From contig JACCTQ010000051.1 of the NCBI GenBank assembly GCA_013812265.1, positions 1 to 8,440 on the forward strand: a stretch of 8,440 nucleotides of DNA, written 5' to 3'. Both the position numbers and the translations under genes were made by a program. Positions 1 through 4,922 of this stretch are shown here, in pieces; position 1 is the stretch's first letter, and every line of letters begins with the position of its first letter. This DNA comes from Actinomycetota bacterium. Its GTDB lineage: Bacteria > Actinomycetota > Thermoleophilia > Gaiellales > Gaiellaceae. The notes beneath the pieces were generated by a model that worked only from the letters and a program-made list of their open reading frames with translations, searched no databases and was not told the origin of the DNA.

Positions 1-900
1 GCGGACCCGCTGGTCGGCGCCCTGGCGCGCGGCCTCGCTGAGAAGCTCGTCCTTGCCGGCCGGGTACCGAACTGCCTCCAGGAACTTCTGCACTTGGACC
101 GGGTTAGCCTTCGCCCCCGAGCCGGACTGCTCGCTTCCCTGCGACCGGAGAGCATCGATGAGCTCCTGCTTGGTCATACTTCGCCGCACTGCCACGCCCG
201 CTGATCCGGCGCGCTCTTGCAGCTCTTTTTTCGTGAGCAGCTCGAGTGCTTCTGGCTGCTTTTCCTGCTGTTCTCCAGAGCCACCCTGCATTCGGCGCCC
301 CAGCAGGAGGCCGGCCGCGATCGTGCCGGCGCCGAGGACAAACGGGTTTCGCCGGGCCTTGCTTGCCGCGCCGGCGACACGCCGGCGGAGGCCGCTCGAG
401 CCGCCATCTCGGCCGCCGTTTCCCTGCAGCGAGAGCGCGGCGAACTTGTCCCAATTGTCCGCCAGCCGCTTCGCCATCGCTTCGTCTTCCGCGCGATTTT
501 GCCGTGCGACGTCAGCAGTTTCGTCGTCGCCCGCATTCCGCGCGGTTCGCTCGAGCAGCTCGTAGCTTGCGATCTCGAGCTGCTCGCTCACGAAACCGTC
601 GCGGGCGTTGCGGCGAGCCTTGTCTCGCCGCCCCACGTCGGCGACGCTCTTCATGCGGGCGCTGACGATCGCCCCAGCCTGCCTTGTTCGCGACGGGGAG
701 GAGCCATGCATCTTCAGGCGCTGCTCGAGTCGCTCGATGTGCTTACGCGTCGTGTGCTTGTGCTGCTCGAGCGCGCGGGAGATCTCGGCGTCCTGCGTCG
801 TCCGGATCATGGAGTCGAGCATCCGTAAGACGTTCTGCTCCATCGCGACGCCCTCGTCGATGTGTTTGATCAGCTGTTTGGTTGTCTCTCGTGAAGCCAT
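1..900 (-). CDS. DUF892 ferritin-like protein with Rho-N/SAP-like and DUF2795 C-terminal domains (partial, 3' end outside window)
   Basis: Reading the minus strand from ATG at 900 gives 300 uninterrupted codons to the window edge, so the stop lies outside. Start: ATG is preceded at 8 nt by a strong Shine-Dalgarno, AGGAAGGAG (917-909). Residues about 16-157 are all-helical with spaced Glu/His (E21, E45, H47, H54, E109, E114, E138), resembling DUF892/YciF ferritin-like stress proteins. Residues 184-203 (RNPFVLGAG...LLLGRR) are a short Gly-rich hydrophobic stretch flanked by Arg, a possible membrane or packing helix. Residues 221-253 (LLTKKELQERA...MTKQELIDAL) look like a Rho-N/SAP-type helix-extended-helix that may bind nucleic acid. 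Residues 264-300 (NPVQVQKFLEAVRYPAGKDE) match the start of DUF2795. The domain calls are from pattern recognition. The function is unknown; a stress-linked iron or DNA-associated role is an inference. It diverges from the dioxygenase-like gene across the 928-1096 inverted repeat. Confidence 0.85.
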   Translation of the reverse strand, partial: MASRETTKQLIKHIDEGVAMEQNVLRMLDSMIRTTQDAEISRALEQHKHTTRKHIERLEQRLKMHGSSPSRTRQAGAIVSARMKSVADVGRRDKARRNARDGFVSEQLEIASYELLERTARNAGDDETADVARQNRAEDEAMAKRLADNWDKFAALSLQGNGGRDGGSSGLRRRVAGAASKARRNPFVLGAGTIAAGLLLGRRMQGGSGEQQEKQPEALELLTKKELQERAGSAGVAVRRSMTKQELIDALRSQGSEQSGSGAKANPVQVQKFLEAVRYPAGKDELLSEAARQGADQRVR

Positions 901-908
901 CGTCTGCG

Positions 909-917
909 CTCCTTCCT
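909..917 (-). promoter_or_regulatory. Ribosome binding site of the DUF892 gene
   Basis: Minus-strand AGGAAGGAG lies 8 nt before ATG 900. It fixes the start of this partial gene. Any minus-strand transcript carrying the 928-1096 hairpin would place that hairpin only about 10 nt upstream of this site. Confidence 0.75.
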
Positions 918-927
918 CTCTTCGGTC

Positions 928-1096
928 CTAGTGCACCCGTCCGCAAGTTCAGGCACGCGCCCGGGGGCGTCTCGCCGCCCGTGGCTGCGTCCTCGGTCGT
1001 CCCGATAGAACCAACTATCGGGACTCCCTGCGTCCTTGCCACGAACGACGATCCATCCCCCGAATCACGCACCAAACTTACGGACGGGTGCACTAG
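928..1096 (-). repeat. Large nested imperfect inverted repeat between divergent genes; candidate structured RNA on the minus strand
   Basis: Outer arms 928-949 and 1075-1096 are inverted repeats with 21 of 22 positions identical. Moving inward, 952-967 pairs with 1057-1073, 972-985 with 1038-1051, and 999-1008 with 1015-1024 (10 of 10, loop AACCAA). The outer and inner centres coincide (1012 and 1011.5), so this is one nested palindrome with a 4/5-nt internal loop (968-971/1052-1056) and a 13/13-nt bubble (986-998/1025-1037). I count 53 identical paired positions and 10 transitions. All ten transitions (left C/right A, or left A/right C on the plus strand) become G-U pairs in minus-strand RNA and none goes the other way. 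The octamer TGCGTCCT occurs in the same orientation on both sides of the bubble (986-993 and 1029-1036). Possible identities are an independent hairpin RNA, a leader of the DUF892 mRNA, or a decayed palindromic MITE. No transcript start is evident. Confidence 0.8.
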
Positions 1097-1097
1097 C

Positions 1098-1586
1098 ATG
1101 GCGCGCATGAGAAGCCGCATTCCGGCTGCGGCGGGGTTTGCGCTCGTGACACTGCTGGCCGTCACACCGGCCGTGACAGCCGGCGCTAGCCCAGCGAGGA
1201 AAGCCGCGTGCTCGCCCACCCGCGCGGACGCCCTAGGACCGTTCTACGAGCCGGGTGCACCTTTCCGCCAGAAGGTCGGGACTGGTTATGTGCTCACGGG
1301 TCGAGTCTTGGCGCTCCGCGGCTGCAAGGTAGCCCGCGGAGCGCGCATCGAGTTCTGGCTAGCGAACCCCGCAGGCGAGTACGACGACGCTCACCGGGCG
1401 ACGGTGCGCGCGGGCGCCAAAGGCACGTATCGGTTCGAGAGCAACCGGCCCGTTCCCTACGCCGGTCGGCCCCCGCATGTCCATGTGCGCGTCAGCGCCC
1501 CTGGTCTACGGACGCTCGTGACGCAGCACTATCCGCGGCCGGGAGCGAGCAGGGCCGCGTTCAACCTGGTCCTGCGCTCCCGCTGA
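1098..1586 (+). CDS. Exported intradiol ring-cleavage dioxygenase-like protein
   Basis: This 162-aa protein starts at ATG 1098 or ATG 1107 in the same frame; neither has a good Shine-Dalgarno (GGACGG at 1082 is the best). Residues 1-29 form a signal peptide: MARMRSR, a hydrophobic core to V22, and a small-residue region around TAGAS. The mature part is a compact beta-sandwich typical of the intradiol dioxygenase family (protocatechuate 3,4-dioxygenase, catechol 1,2-dioxygenase). All four non-haem Fe(III) ligands can be placed: Y95 (in GEYDD), Y121 (in PVPYAG) and H127/H129 (in RPPHVHVRV). The GPFY motif (47-50) at the mature N-terminus is also family-like. At about 130 mature residues it is much shorter than the catabolic enzymes, as in secreted single-domain dioxygenases. 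Its substrate cannot be told. The frame stays open upstream to 882, but that part runs through the inverted repeat and is not credible as protein. It is convergent with the arsR-type gene. Confidence 0.85.
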   Translation: MARMRSRIPAAAGFALVTLLAVTPAVTAGASPARKAACSPTRADALGPFYEPGAPFRQKVGTGYVLTGRVLALRGCKVARGARIEFWLANPAGEYDDAHRATVRAGAKGTYRFESNRPVPYAGRPPHVHVRVSAPGLRTLVTQHYPRPGASRAAFNLVLRSR

Positions 1587-1615
1587 TCGCGGGCACGCCG
1601 CCTAGGCCTAGGCCC

Positions 1616-1945
1616 CTAATGCTCGCCACGGGCGAGATGTGACCGCAGCGCTTCCAACCGGTCGTCCCACTGTCCGCCGACCGTCGCCATCCAGGCGATG
1701 GCGTCCGTCATCGGCTCGGGCGTGAGCTTGTAGCGCGTCTCGCGCCCACTCCGTCTCCGGCGGACGAGCCCTGCCTCTTTGAGCGTTGCGAGATGCTTCG
1801 CGATTCCCTGGCGCGTCAACGGGAGTTCGGCTGCGAGCTCTGTTGCAGTGGCGGTGTCACGCTGGGCGAGAAAGCCGATCAGTGTCCGGCGGTTCGGGTC
1901 CGCAAGCGCGTCGAAGACGGCCCCGACGGTGTCCACACGCATCAT
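1616..1945 (-). CDS. ArsR-family winged-helix repressor
   Basis: This 109-aa protein starts at ATG 1945, with a second ATG directly after. Residues 6-75 form the ArsR winged helix: VGAVFDALADPNRRTLIGFL, a helix-turn-helix with recognition region LTRQGIAKHLATLKEAGLV (about 43-61) and a basic wing (RRRRSGRETRYKL). No metal-binding Cys/His cluster is visible, so it is unlikely to be a classical metal sensor. It resembles the ArsR proteins that are commonly paired with SRPBCC/AHSA1 partners. It begins 6 nt after the SRPBCC stop, so the two are almost certainly co-transcribed, and here the regulator is the second gene. It probably binds the two GCAACC-N4-GGTTGC palindromes upstream of the operon. 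The inducer is unknown. Confidence 0.9.
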   Translation of the reverse strand: MMRVDTVGAVFDALADPNRRTLIGFLAQRDTATATELAAELPLTRQGIAKHLATLKEAGLVRRRRSGRETRYKLTPEPMTDAIAWMATVGGQWDDRLEALRSHLARGEH

Positions 1946-1951
1946 CTAGTG

Positions 1952-2338
1952 CTAGGCGCGAGCCGGCGTATGAGCCACCAGCTCCAGGGCCCAAGTCCAC
2001 TCGCCTGCGCAGGCGCGGAGCCCGGCGGGCGAGGATTCGACCACGGTCAGGCGCGTGCCTTCTGCTGTCTCCTCCAGCGTGAAATCCACCCGCGTCGCCT
2101 CTTGCTCGTCCTCGCCGCCCCAGTCGAACGTGAAGCGGCGCGGCCCCTCGGCGACCTCCACGACCGCCCGGCGCTCCGAGCCGTCGTCCCACCGGAAGAT
2201 GCCCTCCCCGCCGGGCCGCAGGTCGAGCTCGACCTCGTTGGCGAACCACTCCGCCAGCCGTTCGGGATCCGTGAGCGCCTCCCAGACCTCGTCCGGCGGT
2301 GCGGGGAGGACGATCTCGCGACGAATCTCGGTCTCCAC
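1952..2338 (-). CDS. SRPBCC/AHSA1-family (START-like) ligand-binding protein
   Basis: This 128-aa protein starts at GTG 2338, with GAGAGGAG (2350-2343) 4 nt upstream. The N-terminal pattern IRREIVLPAPPDEVWEALTD, followed by PERLAEWF, is the signature of the AHSA1/activator of Hsp90-like SRPBCC fold. A beta-rich middle follows (GGEGIFRWDDGSERRAVV, RFTFDWGG) with the family's LTVVESS strand and a truncated C-terminal helix (WALELVAHTPARA). Proteins of this fold bind hydrophobic ligands in a deep cavity. When paired with an ArsR regulator they are of unknown function, often annotated as 'ATPase' in error. It is the first gene of the operon with arsR 6 nt downstream, and it diverges from clpP. 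Confidence 0.88.
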   Translation of the reverse strand: METEIRREIVLPAPPDEVWEALTDPERLAEWFANEVELDLRPGGEGIFRWDDGSERRAVVEVAEGPRRFTFDWGGEDEQEATRVDFTLEETAEGTRLTVVESSPAGLRACAGEWTWALELVAHTPARA

Positions 2339-2352
2339 GACGCTCCTCTCAC

Positions 2353-2372
2353 GCGCAACCCCGCGGTTGCGC
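2353..2372. promoter_or_regulatory. Operator palindrome 1 (GCGCAACC-N4-GGTTGCGC)
   Basis: This is a perfect 8+8 inverted repeat with a 4-nt centre. It lies 14 bp upstream of the SRPBCC GTG and shares the GCAACC-N4-GGTTGC core with palindrome 2, with centres 25 bp apart. The size and symmetry suit an ArsR dimer. It is likely the autoregulatory operator of the SRPBCC-arsR operon (inference). Confidence 0.75.
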
Positions 2373-2379
2373 TACATTC

Positions 2380-2395
2380 GCAACCATACGGTTGC
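2380..2395. promoter_or_regulatory. Operator palindrome 2 (GCAACC-N4-GGTTGC)
   Basis: This is a perfect 6+6 inverted repeat with centre ATAC. It lies 8 bp upstream of the clpP Shine-Dalgarno, so it must overlap or lie next to the clpP promoter as well as that of the SRPBCC-arsR operon. It has the same core as the palindrome at 2353-2372. Confidence 0.75.
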
Positions 2396-2420
2396 ACCTT
2401 AACAGGAGGCGAGACGAGAG

Positions 2421-3047
2421 ATGCGGAATCAGCTGATCCCCATGGTCATCGAGTCGGACGGGCGCGCCGAGCGGGCGTTCGACATCTACTCACGCCTGCT
2501 GCGCGAGCGGATCATCTTCCTCGGCACCGAGGTCGAGGATCAGGGGGCGAACCTGATCACGGCGCAGCTGCTCTTCCTCGAAGCCGAGGATCCTGACGCG
2601 GACATCAGCCTCTACATCAATTCCCCCGGTGGCTCGGCGTACGCGGGCATGGCGATCTACGACACGATGCAGTTCGTCAAGCCGGATGTGAAGACCATCT
2701 GCGTGGGGATGGGGATGTCCGCGGCGGCGATGATTCTGGCGGGCGGGGCGCCGGGCAAGCGCCTCGCGCTGCCGAACTCGAAGATCATGATTCATCAGGG
2801 CTCGGCCGGGTTCCGCGGTGCGCCGGTCGACATCGAGATCCAGGCGCGCGAGGTGCTCGCGATGACGCGGCGAATGGCCGAGCTCATCGCGCACCATTCG
2901 GCGAAGTCCGTGGACCAGGTGATGAAAGACATCGACCGCGACCGCTTCATGGCGCCGGAGGAGGCGCGCGAATACGGCCTCATCGACGGGATCGTCGAGC
3001 CCCGCCACATCAGCCGGGGCGGGTCCAACGGAGGGGCCCCGCGCTAG
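2421..3047 (+). CDS. clpP: ATP-dependent Clp protease proteolytic subunit
   Basis: This 208-aa protein starts at ATG 2421, with AGGAGG at 2404-2409. ClpP forms the tetradecameric serine-protease chamber that degrades proteins unfolded by ClpX/ClpC ATPases in the cytoplasm. The catalytic triad is placed at S100 (in GMGMSAAAM), H125 (in KIMIHQ) and D174 (in DRDRFM). The INSPGGS loop (66-72), GKRLALPNS (112-120) and the FRGAPVDIEIQAREVL handle region (131-146) are typical. S-A-A-A after the nucleophile, instead of S-M-G-A, is a variant I know from actinobacterial ClpPs; Met at 99 is unusual. It seems to lack a long propeptide. The gene stands alone, without clpX or tig beside it, and is followed by a strong terminator. 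Its promoter region is shared with the divergent SRPBCC-arsR operon. Confidence 0.97.
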   Translation: MRNQLIPMVIESDGRAERAFDIYSRLLRERIIFLGTEVEDQGANLITAQLLFLEAEDPDADISLYINSPGGSAYAGMAIYDTMQFVKPDVKTICVGMGMSAAAMILAGGAPGKRLALPNSKIMIHQGSAGFRGAPVDIEIQAREVLAMTRRMAELIAHHSAKSVDQVMKDIDRDRFMAPEEAREYGLIDGIVEPRHISRGGSNGGAPR

Positions 3048-3078
3048 AGCCGGTCGAAGGTTCGAGTCCCTCACGGCT
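3048..3078 (+). other. tRNA acceptor/T-arm-like minihelix
   Basis: AGCCG (3048-3052) pairs perfectly with CGGCT (3074-3078). Inside, GAAGG (3056-3060) pairs 4 of 5 with CCCTC (3068-3072) around the seven-base loop TTCGAGT. GGTTCGAGTCC (3059-3069) matches the tRNA B-box consensus GGTTCGANTCC exactly. A full cloverleaf does not fit, since only about 14 nt would be left for the anticodon arm and variable loop. It starts at the base after the clpP stop. It could be a tRNA remnant, an attachment-site scar or a fortuitous hairpin. Confidence 0.4.
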
Positions 3079-3095
3079 GCGCACACCCGGTTCGT

Positions 3096-3125
3096 TTCCC
3101 GGAGGGACGACCTCGTCGCCGGGAA
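3096..3125 (+). other. Hairpin downstream of clpP
   Basis: TTCCCGG (3096-3102) pairs with CCGGGAA (3119-3125). An inner GACG (3106-3109) / CGTC (3114-3117) helix closes an ACCT loop. No T-run follows, so it is not an intrinsic terminator. It could protect or process the clpP mRNA 3' end. No known RNA family was recognised. Confidence 0.4.
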
Positions 3126-3182
3126 GGTGAATCCGACACCGTGGCGAATAGCGGCAATGATTGTCTTCTCCTCCCTCGGCGA

Positions 3183-3214
3183 GGGCGGCGGCGTAAACGC
3201 CGCCGCCCGCTTTT
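3183..3214 (+). terminator. Rho-independent terminator of clpP
   Basis: A perfect 11-bp GC stem (3183-3193 with 3198-3208) has loop TAAA and is followed by GC and TTTT (3211-3214). It separates clpP from the selD unit. A short competing stem, CCCTC (3173-3177) with GAGGG (3181-3185), overlaps the base of the 5' arm. Confidence 0.85.
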
Positions 3215-3258
3215 CGTCCCGGGAATACCTGGGCGGCATTAAGCGTTCCTTACACCGA

Positions 3259-3287
3259 TTGTTGCTCGAGCGGTTTGTGGGTACATT
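3259..3287 (+). promoter_or_regulatory. Candidate selD promoter (-35 TTGTTG, -10 TACATT)
   Basis: TTGTTG (3259-3264) and TACATT (3282-3287) are separated by 17 bp, with a start point expected near 3294. The strong Shine-Dalgarno AGGAGGGA (3301-3308) follows, 4 nt before the GTG start. It is placed just after the clpP terminator. Confidence 0.45.
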
Positions 3288-3312
3288 CGCGCTGTCCTAG
3301 AGGAGGGAAGAC

Positions 3313-4344
3313 GTGGAGTCGCAGACCATCAAGCTCACGGATCTGGCGTCTTGCGGCGGCTGCGCCGCCAAATACTCGGCTGCGCGGCTGGAGCAGCTGC
3401 TCGCCGGCTTCGTTCCCGTCGAGGCCGAGAACCTCCTCGTCGGGCTGGCGCCGGCCGACGACGCTGCCGTGTACCGCCTCGACGACGAGCGCGCCCTCAT
3501 CTTCACCCTCGATTTCTTCCCGCCCATCGTCGACGATCCGGGTGACTACGGGGCCATTGCCGCGACGAATGCGCTCAACGACGTGTTTGCGATGGGCGGA
3601 GTGCCGCTGCTCGCGCTGTCGATCGCGGCGTTTCCGGAGGAGCTTCCGATCGAGATGCTCGCCGCCGTCTTCTCCGCTGCGGACGAGCAGGTTCGTGCGG
3701 CGGGCGGCCTGCTGGCCGGCGGCCACACGATCCGCGACGACGAGCCGAAGTACGGGCTCGCCGTGATCGGTACCGTCAGTCCCCAGGGCATCTGGCCCAA
3801 GAACGGCGCGAAGCCGGGCGACGCGCTGTTTTTGACGAAGCCCCTCGGAACGGGCCTGGTCATGACCGGCCACAAGAAGGGCTACGCCGGCACCCAGCCA
3901 CTCGAGCGCGCCATCCGCTGGATGCGCACGCTGAACAAGGGCGCAGCAGATGTGCTCCGGCCGCTGTCTCCGCACGCCGTCACCGATGTCACCGGCTTCG
4001 GCCTCTTCGGGCACGCTCACGAGATGGCGGACCGAAGCGGCGTGCGCGTGCGGCTGGAGGCGGCCCGTCTACCCGCGATCGACGGCGCCCTCGATCTGGC
4101 CCGCAAGGGCGTTCGCACGAGCGGTGACCCGCGCAATCGCGACTTCGCCGGACCGCACGTGAGCCTTGGCGGCGTGAGCGAATCGCTGGAGGCGCTCGGG
4201 TTCGACCCGCAGACGGCCGGCGGCTTGCTCGTGTCCATCCCGGCAGAGCGGGGGGCGGCGCTGGAGGGAGAGTTCGTAGCGAAGAAGCTCTTCATCCGCC
4301 GCATAGGCACAGTGGAGGAAGGCTCCGGCGTAATAGTCGAGTAG
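3313..4344 (+). CDS. selD: Selenide, water dikinase (selenophosphate synthetase)
   Basis: This 343-aa protein starts at GTG 3313 behind AGGAGGGA. SelD makes selenophosphate from selenide and ATP, the selenium donor for selenocysteine-tRNA, 2-selenouridine and other selenium pathways. The family motifs are in order. The catalytic loop SCGGCAAK (13-20) carries C17 and K20, equivalent to E. coli C17/K20. DFFPPIVDDPGDYG (67-80) holds Asp residues for Mg/ATP, followed by NALNDVFAMGG. GGHTIRDDEPKYGL is at 136-149, KPLGTGLVMTG follows, VTDVTGFGLFGHAHEMA starts at 223, and PQTAGGLL is near the end. Residue 17 is Cys (TGC), so this SelD is not itself a selenoprotein. The length is normal for the family. 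It is the first gene of a probable three-gene unit. No selA, selB, selC or mnmH is visible nearby, so the fate of selenophosphate is unknown. Confidence 0.96.
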   Translation: MESQTIKLTDLASCGGCAAKYSAARLEQLLAGFVPVEAENLLVGLAPADDAAVYRLDDERALIFTLDFFPPIVDDPGDYGAIAATNALNDVFAMGGVPLLALSIAAFPEELPIEMLAAVFSAADEQVRAAGGLLAGGHTIRDDEPKYGLAVIGTVSPQGIWPKNGAKPGDALFLTKPLGTGLVMTGHKKGYAGTQPLERAIRWMRTLNKGAADVLRPLSPHAVTDVTGFGLFGHAHEMADRSGVRVRLEAARLPAIDGALDLARKGVRTSGDPRNRDFAGPHVSLGGVSESLEALGFDPQTAGGLLVSIPAERGAALEGEFVAKKLFIRRIGTVEEGSGVIVE

Positions 4345-4352
4345 CTGGGCGT

Positions 4353-4396
4353 GAAGACCGGCTCTTCTATTAGGGCTTTTCCGCGTAGCGGAAAAG
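4353..4396 (+). promoter_or_regulatory. Two tandem hairpins between selD and the nucleotidyltransferase gene
   Basis: Hairpin A is GAAGA (4353-4357) with TCTTC (4363-4367), loop CCGGC. Hairpin B is CTTTTCCGC (4376-4384) with GCGGAAAAG (4388-4396), loop GTA, 9 bp perfect. The only Shine-Dalgarno-like bases for ATG 4405, AAGG at 4394-4397, lie mostly in the 3' arm of hairpin B. The stem could therefore hide the ribosome binding site. No T-run follows, so a terminator is unlikely. Confidence 0.5.
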
Positions 4397-4404
4397 GCCA
4401 AGGC

Positions 4405-4911
4405 ATGATCCACGGGCGCTTTCAGCCCTTCCACAACGGCCATCTCGAGTACCTGCGAGGTGCGGCGGAGCGCTCCGACGAGATCTTCGTCGGCATCACG
4501 AACCCCGATCCGAACCGGATCAAGCCCGAGCTGTCCGACCCGCTCCGGCATCTGCCCGAGTCGAACCCGTACTCCTATGTCGAGCGCCTGCTGATGGTCA
4601 AGGCAGCTGCTTCGGACATCGGCCTCGACCTTGCGCGCGTGCACGTCATCCCCTTTCCCGTCAACGAGCCGGAGCTCTGGCCGGCGTACGTCCCCGCCGG
4701 AGTGACGCAGTACCTACGTCTCTTCTCCGAGTGGGGCGGAACGAAGCTCGAGCGGATGCGCGGCGCCGGCTACGAGGTCGTCGTACTCGACGAGGGGGGC
4801 GAGAAGACCGTGTCGGGCATGGCCGTACGCGAGGCAATGCGAACGGGAGCCGACTGGGAGAGCCTTGTCCCGCCCGGCGTCGCGCGCGTCGTGGCGGGCC
4901 TCGAGCGCTAG
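4405..4911 (+). CDS. NMN adenylyltransferase-like nucleotidyltransferase (archaeal NMNAT type)
   Basis: This 168-aa protein is counted from ATG 4405. GTG 4351 is in frame and would add 18 residues, but these run through two hairpins, and archaeal NMNATs begin just before the GRFQPFH motif, as here. The fold is the HIGH nucleotidyltransferase superfamily: GRFQPFHNGHLEYL (4-17) with H10 and H13 as the HxGH motif, NPYSYVERLLMV (54-65), and a C-terminal S137-G-M-A-V-R142 resembling ISGTxIR. Family members transfer AMP from ATP to nicotinamide mononucleotide to make NAD. The stretch WPAYVPAGVTQYLRLFSEWG, followed by GTKLERMRGAGYEV, aligns with the archaeal enzyme, but the usual SxNPLV nucleotide loop reads SEWGGTK (108-114). 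A different nucleotide or base partner is therefore possible. It lies 60 nt after selD and 11 nt before the ApgM-like gene. Confidence 0.8.
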   Translation: MIHGRFQPFHNGHLEYLRGAAERSDEIFVGITNPDPNRIKPELSDPLRHLPESNPYSYVERLLMVKAAASDIGLDLARVHVIPFPVNEPELWPAYVPAGVTQYLRLFSEWGGTKLERMRGAGYEVVVLDEGGEKTVSGMAVREAMRTGADWESLVPPGVARVVAGLER

Positions 4912-4922
4912 CCTCTCCGGCG

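Noticed and set aside
217..828. Plus-strand open frames opposite the DUF892 gene
   Set aside because: Ser/Arg/Ala-rich composition without domain features. The minus strand carries the recognisable domains and a strong ribosome site.
882..1097. In-frame extension of the dioxygenase gene upstream of ATG 1098
   Set aside because: The frame is open, but it runs through the whole inverted repeat and into the DUF892 gene. The signal peptide begins at 1098/1107.
1600..1613. 14-bp palindrome GCCTAGGCCTAGGC between convergent genes
   Set aside because: There is no loop and no T-run, so it is a poor terminator. It is most likely a by-product of a doubled CCTAGG, with nothing else to support a function.
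3011..3080. Possible complete tRNA ending in the T-arm-like hairpin
   Set aside because: CAGCCGG/ACGGCTG could form an acceptor helix of 6 bp, but only 14 nt remain for the anticodon arm and variable loop, and the 5' part lies inside clpP.
3119..3160. Cobalamin-riboswitch-like string GGGAAGGTGAATCC
   Set aside because: It resembles part of the core, but the spacing is wrong and the CCCGC-ACTGT and AGCCAGGAGAC parts are missing.
2490..3239. 249-codon minus-strand frame opposite clpP
   Set aside because: It is a high-GC shadow of clpP, which is certain from its catalytic motifs. The predicted protein is Arg/His-rich without family features.
3352..3372. Possible selenocysteine (in-frame TGA) in SelD
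   Set aside because: The catalytic position is TGC (Cys17) and the frame has no internal TGA.
3250..4020. 256-codon minus-strand frame opposite selD
   Set aside because: It is a shadow of selD. It has no ribosome site or recognisable motifs.
4731..4922. In-frame extension of the ApgM-like gene upstream of GTG 4923
   Set aside because: It overlaps the nucleotidyltransferase in another frame and its translation is Arg/Gly-rich, low-complexity shadow. The family N-terminus begins at YPIVVVMLDG.
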